Source: Amphimedon queenslandica (taxonomy: Eukaryota > Porifera > Demospongiae > Haplosclerida > Niphatidae). Taken from it: 64,000 nucleotides of DNA. The translations under genes were made by a program, and so were the position numbers. The notes under the pieces are model-generated. The model saw only the letters and a list, made by a program, of their open reading frames with translations. It did not search any database and was not told the origin of the DNA. This document shows, in pieces, positions 25,560-38,079 of this stretch (the first letter of the stretch is position 1; each line of letters starts with the position of its first letter). The stretch lies in NCBI RefSeq assembly GCF_000090795.2, contig NW_003546297.1, positions 61,373 to 125,372 on the forward strand, in the 5' to 3' direction.

Positions 25560-25731
25560 TGTAGGTATATTGTGCGAGAGTGGTTGTGACAAGTGGTATC
25601 ACAGGCAGTGTGCTGGGATGAGTAAGAATGCTTACGACCTCCTGACGAGAGAGGACAGTGCAGAGTGGGCATGTGACACGTGCATTAAAAAGAATAACAT
25701 TCCGATGACAAAAATGGTCCCTATTACGTGA
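24402..25731 (+). CDS. Small PHD-finger protein, Pygopus-type
   Basis: Three exons, 24402-24425, 24492-24588 and 25565-25731, give 95 residues. After an acidic, proline-rich leader the whole protein is one C4HC3 PHD finger: CGIC, LCESGCDKWYHRQC and WACDTC. The spacing and the segment GMSKNAYDLLTREDSAEW match the Pygopus PHD closely; in bilaterians this finger reads H3K4 methylation and binds BCL9 in Wnt signalling. The N-terminal NHD motif of Pygopus is not seen, so either it is encoded elsewhere or this is a PHD-only relative. Intron 2 is about 980 bp and is filled with ATT triplet tracts. Divergent from UBR5. The last residues IPMTKMVPIT precede the stop. Confidence 0.82.
24968..25060. repeat. 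ATT triplet microsatellite
   Basis: Near-perfect ATT repeats in intron 2 of the PHD gene, one of four long ATT tracts in that intron (others about 25200-25250, 25290-25368, 25517-25558). Confidence 0.9.
25290..25368. repeat. ATT triplet microsatellite
   Basis: About 26 ATT units in the same intron. The frame-shifted translations give poly-Leu and poly-Asn ORFs that are not genes. Confidence 0.9.
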
Positions 25732-25951
25732 ATGCTGCTTTTATTTCATTATTATCACATGACTTGACCACTTTATCACACGTTTTTCATTCATCACCTT
25801 TAAAAACTCATAAAAATATTTAAAAAACTGCAGCTGTCAACAAAAACAAAAAACAACTGAAAAATAATTTAAATAAGCTAAAAAGTGATGTACACTCAGT
25901 CAATAATAATAATAATAATGGATTATTATTATCATCAAAAATGAGATTATT

Positions 25952-27958
25952 TTAATCTTTTTTTCTCAGTTCTGAAGTTTCCCATGCATTGTACCATATC
26001 TCCCCAGACACTTTCAGCGACCGAACAATATCAGCAAAAGCCGTCCAGATAGGCTTGAGTTGGTAATCCAGACCGTGTTTCTTACAGAACTCCATAACAT
26101 AAGGTTGCACTGATTTAAAACTATGTCTGGGCATTGTAGGGAATAGACTAAAAAATAGAATAAATAAAATGACATCAGACAATGAAAGAATATTAGTATG
26201 TGCATCTGTACATGTACTACAAACATACTGGTGCTCTATTTGAAAATTCAAATGTCCAAGGAACCAGTCGGCAAACCAGTTTGATCTTGCATTACAGGTC
26301 CCAGAGAGCTAGCATGCATAAAAGAATAAAAAGATAGATGTAAGCTCACTCGACCGTCAGACCTGTTTCTCTAACCTGTAAGTTGCACCAGTCTCTACGT
26401 TTGTCAGTGTCGACGTCCATCGGAATATGACTGATCTGTGTAGCCCAAGTGAACCAGTGACTCTCCAGAAATCTATAATAATATTCACACATCAATGATG
26501 ATAACAGTTTTAATAATGAGGATCATATCTTACCTGATGAGGAAGTAAAATTTGAACGAAGGCCAGAACCCTCCAAGCAAAGGAGCAAACATTAAGTGCC
26601 ATCGAAGAGCAAATGTTATCATCCAAAGGAAATCCTATTTGAAGATGTTTATTAAAGTAATGGCGTCAGACGTGAAGGCTCTTCTTGGAGTCATTCCCTT
26701 ACCTGCCACTTCCTTTTCAGCACAAGATAAATGACAACATCAACATGAAAGTATATTGGAAGGAGCAATGGAGGGAGAGCTGTGTGTATGCGGAATTGAG
26801 AGTAAATATTAGGATGAAGTAACACACTATCTCTCCATTTTAGTCTCTCCCTTTATAACTCTCTTTTATCCAGTACTTACTGAAAAAGAAATATTTATGC
26901 TGCCAGTGGTATGGGATTATCCCCCATTTCCTCTCGCCCCACTTGAATTAAAAAAAAAAAAAACAAAAAGTAATAAATACCAGAATGATGCTCAAACTCA
27001 CAATCCTTGGGATGTTCTTTCCGAGAAGAAAAGCATAAGATATGGTAACGTCGGGGTCTTTGAAAAACTACAAAAAAATAACAACACGAATATCATTACA
27101 TCATATTGCATCACGTTACATAATTAACACAAACCTTCACTATGTGATGTGAAGCATGCATGGCTAGCTGGGACTAAACAAGCCAGATAAACTCAAAATA
27201 AATACCATTTGGTTATTTGTTTGCACATATGACATTAGAATGGGGCGTATTGTGAATGTATACTTTGTGTAATTACAGTTACTGACAACATTGCTTATTA
27301 CATTGCTTATTAGGCATTCGGGGTATAATCCTAAAGGGTATACAAGTGATGCTTACGTGTGCATAGTGTACCAGTAATTAATAAAGGTTATGGGATGTGA
27401 GCGGGTGGCAGATTTAACAGTTAAATAGTTCAATTAATGAGCCTGTACAGGTATACACAAAACATACAAGCACAGCTGTGTGTATGTATAGAATACCTAG
27501 TGTTACACATGTAAAACAACCATGAGCATTGGTACTGCTATTAATACCATATATAGTCATTGTACACCTAAAGTTACATAATATAATGCAGCACACTGGA
27601 CTTACCACGTTTGGCTTGGCATGGTGCTGATAGTGACGAAAGTTCCACCAGTTACTCGAGACGCCTTTAGACCAGCCAATAGAGATATCGTGAGCAACCT
27701 TATTCAATGTAGTACTGTTGAATACACTTCTGTGACCAAAGTCATGCTGCAGCCAGCCTGCTTGAGCCTAGCAAGGAGAAAATAAGGGAGAATGAAAAAA
27801 TTAAAAAAAGATTTTTACTCAATACTCAGTAGTAGATGTAGATACACAATATAAAAGGATATCATAGCTGTGGATGTCATTTTATGATTAAGTAAATTCA
27901 GGAAACATCAAATTAAGAATGCATCAATAATAAAAAAATGACATGATACCATTACTAA

Positions 27959-28040
<82 letters not shown>

Positions 28041-28467
28041 TCCTACATGATGACATTACTGCTACATTTCTCGGTACCTGTGATATCACAAGGCAAAGTA
28101 CAGACATGGCATATGCAGGCCAGCCATTTCCAAACTTCCATAGAATAACAAATGCCAATATCTCAAGGACCACAATATGGAGGAAGAGAAGAATGAAGTA
28201 CATAGGCTTCACATTAAAGAAACCCTAAAAGAAAATAATTCATATGTAGTATCATTTCTTTTTTATTCCTCTCTCTCTCTTCTCTTTTTTTTTCTCGCTC
28301 ACTCTCTCCCTCTCTCACTTTCTCAATAAGTTCTTGTCTCAGTTTAAGAAAGTCTTTATTGATCTCAGGGAGTTCCCTTTCCTCCTCAACAATGTCCCCT
28401 ATGTAATACTTTGACAGGTAAGACCTTACTAGCTTCTTATTATTGTGGAACGACTCGAATGCAAGCT

Positions 28468-28502
<35 letters not shown>

Positions 28503-28996
28503 AAAGAGATCAGAAGAGAGCAAATTAAAAGAATGTGGGAATAGCGATAGCAAAAAATGAGAAAGCACAGCAGCTATTAGTTTGCTTGTTGTAATACATT
28601 GTAGAATTTGTAGCATAAAATGACATTTTGATAACGCTATTTCAATTTTATGGTCTACAAGCATACGATACAAGCCATACTCGAAATTCCACCACCTTGC
28701 AATTATACTAGCATCATTTGACTCATTTGGTTCAAGGCTCTTACCGATGCATCTTCCCCTGCATAGTGTCTTATGATCCTCTTCCCTCCAGGATGCTTAT
28801 CCAGCCACCCACTCACATCATACACACGCCCTTCAATGATAATCCAGCAATCATTGGACCTCTTGTGCTTTGAGACTTCGGCCCTAGTGTAGCTCATGGC
28901 CTCTCCGGACCATGCAGACTGAGGAGGAGATGCGGGAGCAGCCGGGGTCCTGCTCTCTGCTTCATCTTGATAGGTTGCAACAGCAGCGAAGGCCAT
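25952..28996 (-). CDS. Cytochrome b5-type front-end fatty acid desaturase (delta-5/6 like)
   Basis: Eleven minus-strand exons, 28996-28745, 28465-28319, 28224-28078, 27767-27606, 27067-27002, 26941-26881, 26779-26703, 26634-26534, 26472-26376, 26308-26229 and 26147-25952, give 461 residues. The N-terminal cytochrome b5 domain has [19 protein letters not shown], where HPGG binds haem. The membrane desaturase part has the three histidine boxes QHDFGH, RHYQHH and, across the last splice, [13 protein letters not shown], whose leading Gln marks front-end desaturases such as FADS1/FADS2. It introduces double bases near the carboxyl end of long-chain fatty acids in the endoplasmic reticulum for polyunsaturated lipid synthesis. 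The start at 28996 (GGAATGG context) is my choice; the open frame runs on to 29050, and a splice to the upstream PDZ-PH gene is possible but less likely. Confidence 0.9.
27960..28040. repeat. AAT triplet microsatellite
   Basis: About 27 AAT units in desaturase intron 3, immediately upstream of exon 4 in gene direction. Confidence 0.9.
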
Positions 28997-29257
28997 TCCT
29001 GCTTTAAAGATGTTACTTGCTTCCAGAAAGTGGGGTGACCTCTCTTGCACTATTAAATCATATTCATAATCATCAGCTAGCTATTACTGTTTATTACGCT
29101 ATAATGCATAAATCAATGAATAATTAAATATTAATTGAAGGAGCATTGTACAGAGAGAGAGAGAAAAGAGTGAGAAAGATTATACAGAATAATAATAATA
29201 ATAATAATAAATGGCTAAATATATGATATTATATAAATATATATATAGAGAGAGAGT

Positions 29258-32200
29258 TCATGTAGTTCTTTGGAGAGGAGTGGGACCTTGAGTTGATTTA
29301 GCAATGCTGTCCAACCATCTAAAATTAAAAAAAGGAAATTACATCAAACTCGGACACCAAAATAATAATGACCAAACAAGAGTAAAACACTAAAGAAAGG
29401 CACATGATAGTCACATCACAAGACACAAGCATTTCCTAGTTATTTCATTATGCCAACACATCCTGTGAAGGAAGTCAAAAATTTTAACTATTCACATGAT
29501 TCTGGCAATCACGATTTGACCCACACGAACACAAAAACAGGATATCGTGAGCAACGGGCTAAAGTGTATCAACTGACCTTTCTCTCTCGCTTTCTGTCTC
29601 GACATAAAAGTTAACATTTTTCAAGGAAGAGTACGCAGGGACGGCATGGAAATAAAACTTCTTTTCTTTGCTTTTTCCGCTTGAGATTTCATAAGTGTCC
29701 AAGTTAAGGACGCCTAGTGCCATTCGGTCAGCCATATTGGAATAGAAAAAGAGTTGTCTACACTGTAGGGAGAGAGAGAAAGAAAGAGCAAAAGAACAGA
29801 GTAATATATCTTTCAGAAAAAATGGGAACTATAACCAAAATTATGTGATTTAAAATCTACTACATGCATGTCGAACTATTGATGTACTGGTACTATTATT
29901 ATCATGCATACATGTACATGTAGATATGATAGGCTACGTGTATGTACATGTACGTTGATCTTGTGTGTATATTAAATGCTTGTGTGCTTGATTCACAGAC
30001 AGAGTGCAAAAGCATGCATGAATGAGAGAGTACAAAGAGCATAATTGTGTTTATGCATAGGCCAATGACTGCATAATGTGCACTGTATGTACTTGGCCTT
30101 TTCAAGACTTGCACTTTATGAGAATGAGTCAGTTAAGTTTATTATGTTTATATAAGTCCGCAATTCACAATAGGCAAACAAATATATGTAGGTACAAAGT
30201 GCATTACATGCTACCTCTCCTAACTACTACGATGAGGTACGTTAAATTTTAAAAAGTTTGTGGTAGATAATCCAGCGTCCTGTTTATAAATTAGATCAGC
30301 AAACCTCACAACAACAGGTCAATGTGAGGCTTTGTCATTAATAATTCTATTACTTATCGACTTACGCGAAATCTATATACGTTATATCTATTATTCTATC
30401 CTGAAGATAAAAATAACATTTCATAAGATTCCATGTACATGTACATTATAATCAATTGGATTTTAAATATGACTATAACTTGACACTTTTACAGTAATAT
30501 GACATAATGGTCTTTTCTTAAGGTATAGGCAAGGCTAATTGTGAATTTGTGATGCAGGGACAAAAATTTCTACTTGCGAGGAACAACAACATTTATTATT
30601 ACAGGGTAAAGTAAAAACAATACTTGACATAATAACATAGATAGCAGATGGAGTTATCATTTACTTTTAAGATGCAGTATATTCTCTTCCATCCTAATAT
30701 CCCTCTCCCCTGCTGCTTGTAGAGGAACCCGTGACACTCTGGGTTCTTGATTGAAAGGGCACTGACACTGACATTTTGTGCACTCCCTGTAATGTGTACT
30801 TGCTCCTGTTGTTAAAAAAAGGAGAGAGAGGAGGAGGAAAGAGAGAGGAAAAGAAAGAGGAGAGAGAGAAGAGAAAGTAAAGAAGAGAGAGAGGGAGGAC
30901 ATTAAATAAGGGACAGACAGAGACAGTGTGCCAGAAATAAAAAGCTTCAACTATTTCAGTAATGTTTATTAAAGCCAATCCCCAATTGATGTCTTTTCCC
31001 TAGCAGTACAGTACCAGCTACCAACTACTGTTGTACATGTAACGAGGCCACACAACCAGAGAGATAACTGCTAAGATACACAATAGGGAAAAGTGGTGTA
31101 AAAACAGGGCACAGATAAATGTAAATGTGGCCCCATCCTTGTACAAAGTTGTGACAGCTGTATCAATGTGCCTATGTCATTCAATCACTTTTATCATGAT
31201 TCATGGTCAGGGAAGTGGCTCTGTGGTTTTTATGAACAGCAGACTATCTCCCCACAAGAATGTAGTGAGGCAATTCAAGGACGCATCCTTCCCAAAGGGC
31301 CAGGAACTATGTCTGCCAACTTTGGCAGCAACAATAATTGGCCAACCAAGTCATTGTACAAACAAGCATTACCTTATATATAATATATAAATCAATGATA
31401 TACATAAACTTATTCTATCAAGAAATAATGCTACCTATGCTGGCAAACAACTGAAACAAGCATGTCATCAACGCTACTGACCATTATAGGTAAATGAACA
31501 CACAGCTTACCCTGTTTTCCAAATTTGCTGCCTCTGTGAAGACTTGAGCCCACCTGTAAAAGGAGAGGAGAGAGAGAAGAGAGAGAGAGTGACTAATTAG
31601 CAGTGTCAACTCAAGAATAACAACAAACCAGCATAACAGCTAAAATGATACAAGGGCAGGCAGACACAAACACAGCAAATGACGAAGTAAACATAACACA
31701 CTCATAAATGGAATCAAAGGACTATCAACGCTCTAGCTTGTGCGTGCAGACGTATCTCACCTATTCATTTTTGCTTCGTCTTCAGCTGCAAACAGATACA
31801 TCTTTGCTCCTCCCTTGACAGCCTTGAAACAATAAAGTTTCTTGCTCTCATTCGCTGCTTTACTGATCGTGTAGTTATGTAGAACAACAGCACCGAGTGG
31901 CCTAATGTTCTCCTGGAGGGGAAAGAGTTACAGTGAGAGAGTTAATGGACTCAGGCAATGAAGTAATGAGTCGTATAATAGATACAATGTAATTAATTAA
32001 CGAGGCCGATTAGGATAGTATGGCTGAAGCATGGCTATAGGTAAAGATAATTATTAATGGAAAGAATGCTAAACATACTTAGATCAATTCATAACAGTGG
32101 AATGACTCACTGGACAGTACAAGATACACAACATGTACTGTACATGCAATCATGTTGAGTGTGAGAAAAGTTTACTCTAAGACTTCCTGTATCATACAAC

Positions 32201-33333
32201 ATCCAATCTAACCTATACACTTGCTATTATCAAGCCATCTTTCTCTCTTACTACTATATCTACTATACACACATGATTGCCCTCTCTCTCTCTTTATAGA
32301 ATCAACAAACTCTCACAATAACAAACCCACAATCCTTTCCCTCCCTCATTCATTCAGACTTACTTCAGCTGCTGGGTAATAGTATGCAACACAGTCATCT
32401 CTAACTACAAACCATCGCTTTCTCCACGAACGACCGGCAAACCCCGAGCCTCCTTTTTTATACAGCCAGTCAGCATACACTATCTTTCCACTAGGAGTTA
32501 TGGTCGGTTTGACTGTCCGTACTAGTAGTATGACACCAGTGGCTCCATCTTTTGCTATGAGTCTACCAGTTTCTTGGTGACTGTACTCTCTGACACTAAC
32601 CCCATTGACTTCAAGGATGATATCACCTGCTCTTAATCCTTTGGTTTCGGCTTCACCAGCTAGAGAGAGGAAGAGAGAGAGAGGGAGGGAAGGTTACAGA
32701 GGAAGAGAGAGAAGAAAGAGTGAGAGACAAAGGAGAAATGAGAGGACGATTACACTAATATCATGTGCTCAATAATAATTATGCACTCAATAGTTACAAC
32801 ATTTACAATAGTCAAAATAATCGTTAAAATGTCTTTTCAGGCTGAAAGTGTAGTAAAGGCATGTTAGAGTGTGTTTCACAAATCGATTCACTGTTATTCT
32901 CATTCATTCAACACTCACAGACAGCATGAATGAGAGGGGGTGAGCGACCCTCCAGCTCCAATCCGAAACCATCAGCAGTTCTTTTCAGCTCCACAGTCAG
33001 TAATTGCGGCTTGTCAAAGCGATTCGATCGTCTGATGGAGTTCATACGTCCCAGGGCGTCCCATGCTGCTTCTCCTTCGTCTAAGGAACTAAGTGAGTCG
33101 CTCTCCCAGTCGAAATCAGTGACAGCAGAATTGATGGTGCCTAGCGTGGACCCAAGACCATGTCCGATTCCACCTCCAGCACTCATGGTTTCTCTCAGAG
33201 GCAGTTTCTTTGGTTTACAGGGACCTCCTACTTCTCCGTCGTACTTCATAGAACAGACTAGTAGTTGTGGGGCAGAGCTTTTCTCTGGCGTCTCTGCCGA
33301 GTTGACGTCTTTGAGTAGATCGGGCAAGCTCAT
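29258..33333 (-). CDS. PDZ and tandem PH-domain adaptor protein
   Basis: Seven minus-strand exons, 33333-32919, 32659-32364, 31912-31761, 31553-31511, 30805-30665, 29762-29578 and 29318-29258, give 430 residues. Residues about 110-190 form a PDZ domain (LLTVELKRTADGFGLELEG to GLRAGDIILEVNG). Two PH domains follow: about 200-305 (DWLYKKGG, WRKRWFVV, ending NRWAQVF) and about 325-415 (HGFLYKQQG, WKRIYCILK, ending RERWLDSI). The architecture suggests a membrane-recruited signalling scaffold binding phosphoinositides; the nearest idea is a CNK- or syntrophin-like adaptor, but no SAM, CRIC or C-terminal syntrophin region is visible, so I give no symbol. The stop at 29258 follows PLQRTT. Divergent from HCCS, 284 bp away. 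Confidence 0.8.
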
Positions 33334-33617
33334 CTTTTGCTTCTTTGTTTTTCTCTCTGGCGTGTAGGTTTAATTTTTGAATCTCAACTGCGTCCTACTT
33401 TTCAGTTTGACTCTCTTTCAGGAAAATAAACTAGATCATATAAAGTCCTGTATATTTCACGTGTTGTTATAAAGAAAGGGCTAATACTACTATACTAACA
33501 TACGCGTAATGATACAACAGACTGTCTAGCCATTTTGCATCATTTCCTGCATGCAAGTGCAGCTAGCACTGCAACCGCAGCAATAATTAACCCCCTAACT
33601 CTGTTGATTTATTTAAA

Positions 33618-34918
33618 ATGGCGGCAGAGTGCCCAGTGAAAAAGGAGCAGAGAGATGGTTCTTGTCCTATGTCGAAGGAGAGGAAAGTGGAAGGAAAAGA
33701 TGGTGAAGAATTAGATCCTAGAAATATGGTACAGTGAATAAAGGGTTCACCATAATTAATAATACCAATTATTATTAAAGATTCCACGTCTGAGTCAAGA
33801 CCCATTGCCAGGACAGCCATTCCCTCTGTCCAAGGAAAGGGAAGTGTCCAGCATTCCAAAGTCTGGTGGAGACAAAGACGATAAATGGGTCTACCCCTCG
33901 GAGCAAATGTTTTTCAATGCCATGACACGAAAGGTACATTAGGTATTATGTAATATTATGTAGAGTTATATAATTTTTTCTAAAATTTAATTGTATGGAT
34001 TTAAAATTTTGCTATTCAAAAATTATTGAATTTTGGGCGACCAAAGTTAAATTTTTTGCTATTACGTTGTATATGGTATGCACATTCTCTTTCATTTGAA
34101 GGGCTGGAAATGGACAGAGGCAGAACTGAAACAAGAAGACATGAAGCACATCATATCCATTCACAACCGAAATAACGAGGAAGCTTGGAGAGAAGTTTTG
34201 AAATGGGAGCAATTCCACGCCCAGTATGTAGCTACACATGAATACTGAATAATAACAAACTCTTTGTTGCTATTGCCTTGTATTTAATATAGCGAATGTA
34301 CCTCACCTAAACTGGTCAGTTTTAGAGGCAGAGCAAAGGATTTCACACCTCGTGCTAGACTCAGATATTGGATGGGGTCAGTGTAATATCTAGAAATTAA
34401 TATTATTATTTTACAATTTATATTGAGGCTTGCTTGTTACAATAATACACTTTGTATGTACATGTAGCTGTGATTGAGATTTCTAACCTCATTTCTATGA
34501 AGTGTCTACGTTTAACCAGGAGACACTACATTAGGTATTGTAATGGCTTTATTTTAGTGTAGACGGCTACCAATTACTCACTTTATATCAAACTCTACAC
34601 CTAATTATGCATGTAACCTTATTATGTCATTAGCCATTGTCATAGCAACGCAATGTCTCCCATAGCTATTGTTATTATTAGTATCATTACTACACATGTC
34701 AATATAGGTATGAGTTACCTTTTGATCGTCACGATTGGATAGTGGATAGATGTGGTCGTCATGTGCGTTACGTTATTGATTATTATGGATGTGAACCGAC
34801 TCCTAATAATGACGCTCCTATATATTTGGATGTCAGACCAGCCCTGGATTCCTTTTCTGCCGTTTGGGACAGGATGAAGGCAACATGGTGGAGATGGACA
34901 GCCTCAGAAAAAGAATAA
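33618..34918 (+). CDS. HCCS: Holocytochrome c-type synthase (cytochrome c haem lyase)
   Basis: Five exons, 33618-33728, 33781-33933, 34102-34223, 34293-34376 and 34708-34918, give 226 residues. The enzyme attaches haem covalently to the CXXCH motif of apocytochrome c in the mitochondrial intermembrane space. Family signatures are clear: an N-terminal CPV haem-regulatory motif (AECPVKKE), [14 protein letters not shown], the [10 protein letters not shown] segment holding the haem-ligand histidine, [23 protein letters not shown] and [17 protein letters not shown]. The N-terminus is shorter than in vertebrates, with one CP motif instead of two or three. Starts 284 bp from the divergent PDZ-PH gene and ends 144 bp before ERGIC3 on the same strand. 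Confidence 0.95.
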
Positions 34919-35062
34919 TAATATGATACCCCTTGACTGTTATATTCATCATTGTGAAATTAATGCAAAAAAAGAGAAAAAAAATCAATTTTTATTATTT
35001 TTTGTTGGGGCGTGGTCTAATGAATTTTATTTGTGGGTGTTACCATTTTTAAAGGTAAAAAA

Positions 35063-37821
35063 ATGGCGTCGATGCTTGGGCGGTTAAAGAACTTAGATGC
35101 TTATTCCAAGACTCTGGAGGACTTTAAGATAAAAACATTTAGCGGGGCAACAAGTAAAAACATATGAATTGTTAAAATATTGATTACTGGTGCTTTTGTA
35201 TCCTTAGTTACTCTAGTTAGCTCAATTATAATTCTACTCCTCTTCCTCTCCGAGCTCCTTTACTTCCTATCGACTGACGTGAGTTTTTTTACCATGTGAA
35301 TGAATGCTCTGTTGTGTCTTTTTAATGCCTTATTGTGTCTGTGCATGGCAATAAGCCTCTTTTGTTAACGTAATTAATGTCAGATAATGTTTAAAATAGC
35401 TTTGCTTGATTTATCAGAAATTTCGCAATTAATTTTGATCATTAAAGAAGCTTGTGTTGAGCGAATGTAATAAGCATGTAAACTACTTGTAGACGTAAGA
35501 TTTTTAGCCAACTTGTGAAGATAAAAATTACACGATCCACATTACTACAGCTTATGATTGTGTTACAAACATGTGGTTGAGGTTTGGCCAGGTTAAACAA
35601 TAAGATTGTCGTAAAGAAATTGTTGGAGTTAATTATGTGTGGTGTGTGGGTTTTTTATGAATTTTTAAATTTGCTAAAAAAATCTGATCAAAGTCCCTCG
35701 GGCCAAATTTTGCCAAAATTAAAAAGGAGATAATTTTTCACTTTTATATTTACATATACATCTACATGTATGTATGTTGCATATAAAATTTGAGCCGATT
35801 CCGATCAATATTAAATTTTTTACAAATTTTTAAAGTTGCTTTATATGTTGAAGGATGCTTTTTAGTGCTTTATGGTAAACCCTGGTGTGGGCGGATTACT
35901 TTACTATGACACATTGTTTGTACTATAATAATGTGTACATGTACATGTAGGTAAAACAAGAACTCTATGTCGATACTTCAAGAGGCGAAAAACTACAAAT
36001 AAACGTAGACATAATCTTCCACAGAGCTCCCTGCCTCTGTAAGCCCTTACCATAATATGCTAATAATCACATGCTAATCACATGACTGTTGCCATCCCAT
36101 AGATCTCAGTATAGATGTAATGGACGTGTCCGGTGAGCATCAACTGGACGTCGAACACACAATGTATAAGCAGAGATTGACGCTTGACGGTGAAGTGATA
36201 AACGAGAGTCCAACCAAATCAGTCCTAGCACGAGACGAGACGCAAGATGGGAAAGCAGGGGCAGCTAATAAAACATGTGGTAGTTGCTACGGGGCTGAGA
36301 CGCCTGAGCTGAGTTGCTGTAATACTTGCGAGCAAGTCCGTGAGGCTTATAGGAAGAAGGGCTGGGCCTTTAGTGACCCGTCTAGCATAGAGCAGTGCGA
36401 GAAGGAGGGATGGACCACACAGATCAAAGAGCAGATGAACGAAGGTTGTAGAGTGTACGGGCTTATTGATGTTAGCAAGGTAGCTGGGAATTTTCATTTT
36501 GCACCTGGAAAGAGCTTTCAACAGCATTCGGTCCATGGTAAGGACTATAGTAGAGTCTGTATAATAGTACAAGTGTATGCATGTACGTTGTACATGTACA
36601 TGTACTAGCACCAGTAGTATACCTTAAGCCTACTATTATTAGCGTCTACTAATTTTAGCGAAATCAGCAAAAGTCATGTTTAGAGTTACTAATTTTAGCG
36701 TTTTTAACCAAATTAACTATAAATAATAACCATTATAATGAATAATAATTATTTTGGCGTCTATTTAATTTAGCGATTTAAAGCTCTCTCGCTAATATCG
36801 CTAAATTTAGTAGACGCTAAAAATAGTAGGCTTAAGGTAGTATATGTATAATTGTACATGTAAATGAAATTGAATGTGTTTGTTAGTGGCATTCAATACT
36901 TGGAGTCCAAAACTTAAACAACAAGTGAGCGTTTGCTTTTTTGTGGTTGAATTATTTGCATTTTATAAGCATCTGTCAGCTGTCATACAATAACAATGAT
37001 GGGTTCCTTATCCACTGTTTGAAAACTTTATGTTCGATTATTGCATCATTTCCTGATCAGGAATTCAATACATCATTATTTTTTCTGTTGTTAGTTCATG
37101 ATTTGCAACCATTTGGTGTCAAACACTTCAACATGTCGCACACAGTCCTCAAACTTTCTTTTGGACAAGAATACCCTGGAATAATCAACCCTCTTGATGG
37201 ACATAAAGCATTTGACGTTGAGACTACACATGGTATGGCAATGGGGCGTGTACGATCAGTGAAGCTCTTTCTTATTTGATAGGTGGCATCATGTATCAGT
37301 ACTTTATAAAAGTCGTCCCAACACTGTACAGGAGGTTGAATAACGAGACTATGGGTACTAATCAGTTTGCAGTTACCAAGCATCAGAGACCAGTTAGATC
37401 AGCTTCTGGTGAACATGGATTACCTGGTTAGTAATTTCTTGTATCAAAGCTCCTTTGAATGCTAAATAAAATAAAATAAAAACCTATCAAAAATAATTGT
37501 GAAAATTTTCTTACGTTAAAATTGTAGAACTAAATTGGAGGCATTAGTTTTTCTCTCTATCTTTTTCTCTGCCATAATCAATTTTACTTGTTATCCTGAT
37601 CTTTCTTTTCTCTTTCTTTCTTTTTAGGTGTTTTCTTTATATATGACATTTCCCCAATCCTTGTATACTTGACTGAGTACAGGCACTCCCTCACTCATTT
37701 TCTTACCAGCGTTTGTGCGATAGTCGGCGGAGTTTTTACTGTCGCTGGAATGATCGACAAGTTATTGTATCATAGTGGACGGGTCCTCAAGAAGAAAATG
37801 GAGCTTGGGAAGTTGTCATGA
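35063..37821 (+). CDS. ERGIC3: ERGIC3, ER-Golgi cargo receptor
   Basis: Seven exons, 35063-35153, 35208-35278, 35951-36038, 36103-36537, 37095-37232, 37283-37426 and 37628-37821, give 386 residues against 383 in human. The protein cycles between ER and Golgi as a cargo receptor with ERGIC2. A short cytosolic N-terminus with DAYSKTLEDFKIKT leads into a transmembrane segment (VSSIIILLLFLSELLYFL). The lumenal domain holds CGSCYGAE, CCNTCEQVREAYRKKGW and VAGNFHFAPGKSFQQ. A second membrane segment (FLTSVCAIVGGVFTVAGM) precedes the short tail KKKMELGKLS. Intron 2 carries a satellite-A copy and intron 4 a MITE. Confidence 0.96.
35655..35850 (+). repeat. Satellite family A, single diverged copy in ERGIC3 intron 2
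   Basis: Contains GGGCCAAATTTTGCCAAAAT and AAATTTGAGCCGATTCCGAT in the same order as the arrays in UBR5 and NMD3, with more substitutions. Confidence 0.65.
36621..36838. mobile_element. MITE-like inverted-repeat element in ERGIC3 intron 4
   Basis: About 218 bp with long terminal inverted repeats: left end ACCTTAAGCCTACTATT, right end its reverse complement AATAGTAGGCTTAAGGT, and the inverted similarity continues through TAGCGTCTACTAA. It is flanked on both sides by AGTAT, a candidate 5-bp target duplication. No coding capacity, so non-autonomous. Confidence 0.8.
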
Positions 37822-38025
37822 TTACATTGGACGAGTATCAGTCTCACTTTTATTACAATTATTATAACTTACAATTGTTATTATTATTATTATTATTATA
37901 TAAGATAAATTTATGATAATAATGATCAAAATCATGTGGATGGAATGGGAATTAAGAACTCCCCTTTGCTGGAGTAAGTATTTGAAAATCTTGCAACTGA
38001 ATCTTACTTTATTGATCTTTTAAGC

Positions 38026-38031
38026 AATAAA
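38026..38031 (+). terminator. Candidate polyadenylation signal of ERGIC3
   Basis: AATAAA 205 bp after the ERGIC3 stop and 49 bp before the 5S rRNA gene. An ATT-rich tract lies between. Confidence 0.4.
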
Positions 38032-38079
38032 TCTATTCTCGTTTTTCCTTATAAGAATCCTTCTGGTTCAGTGAAAAGT

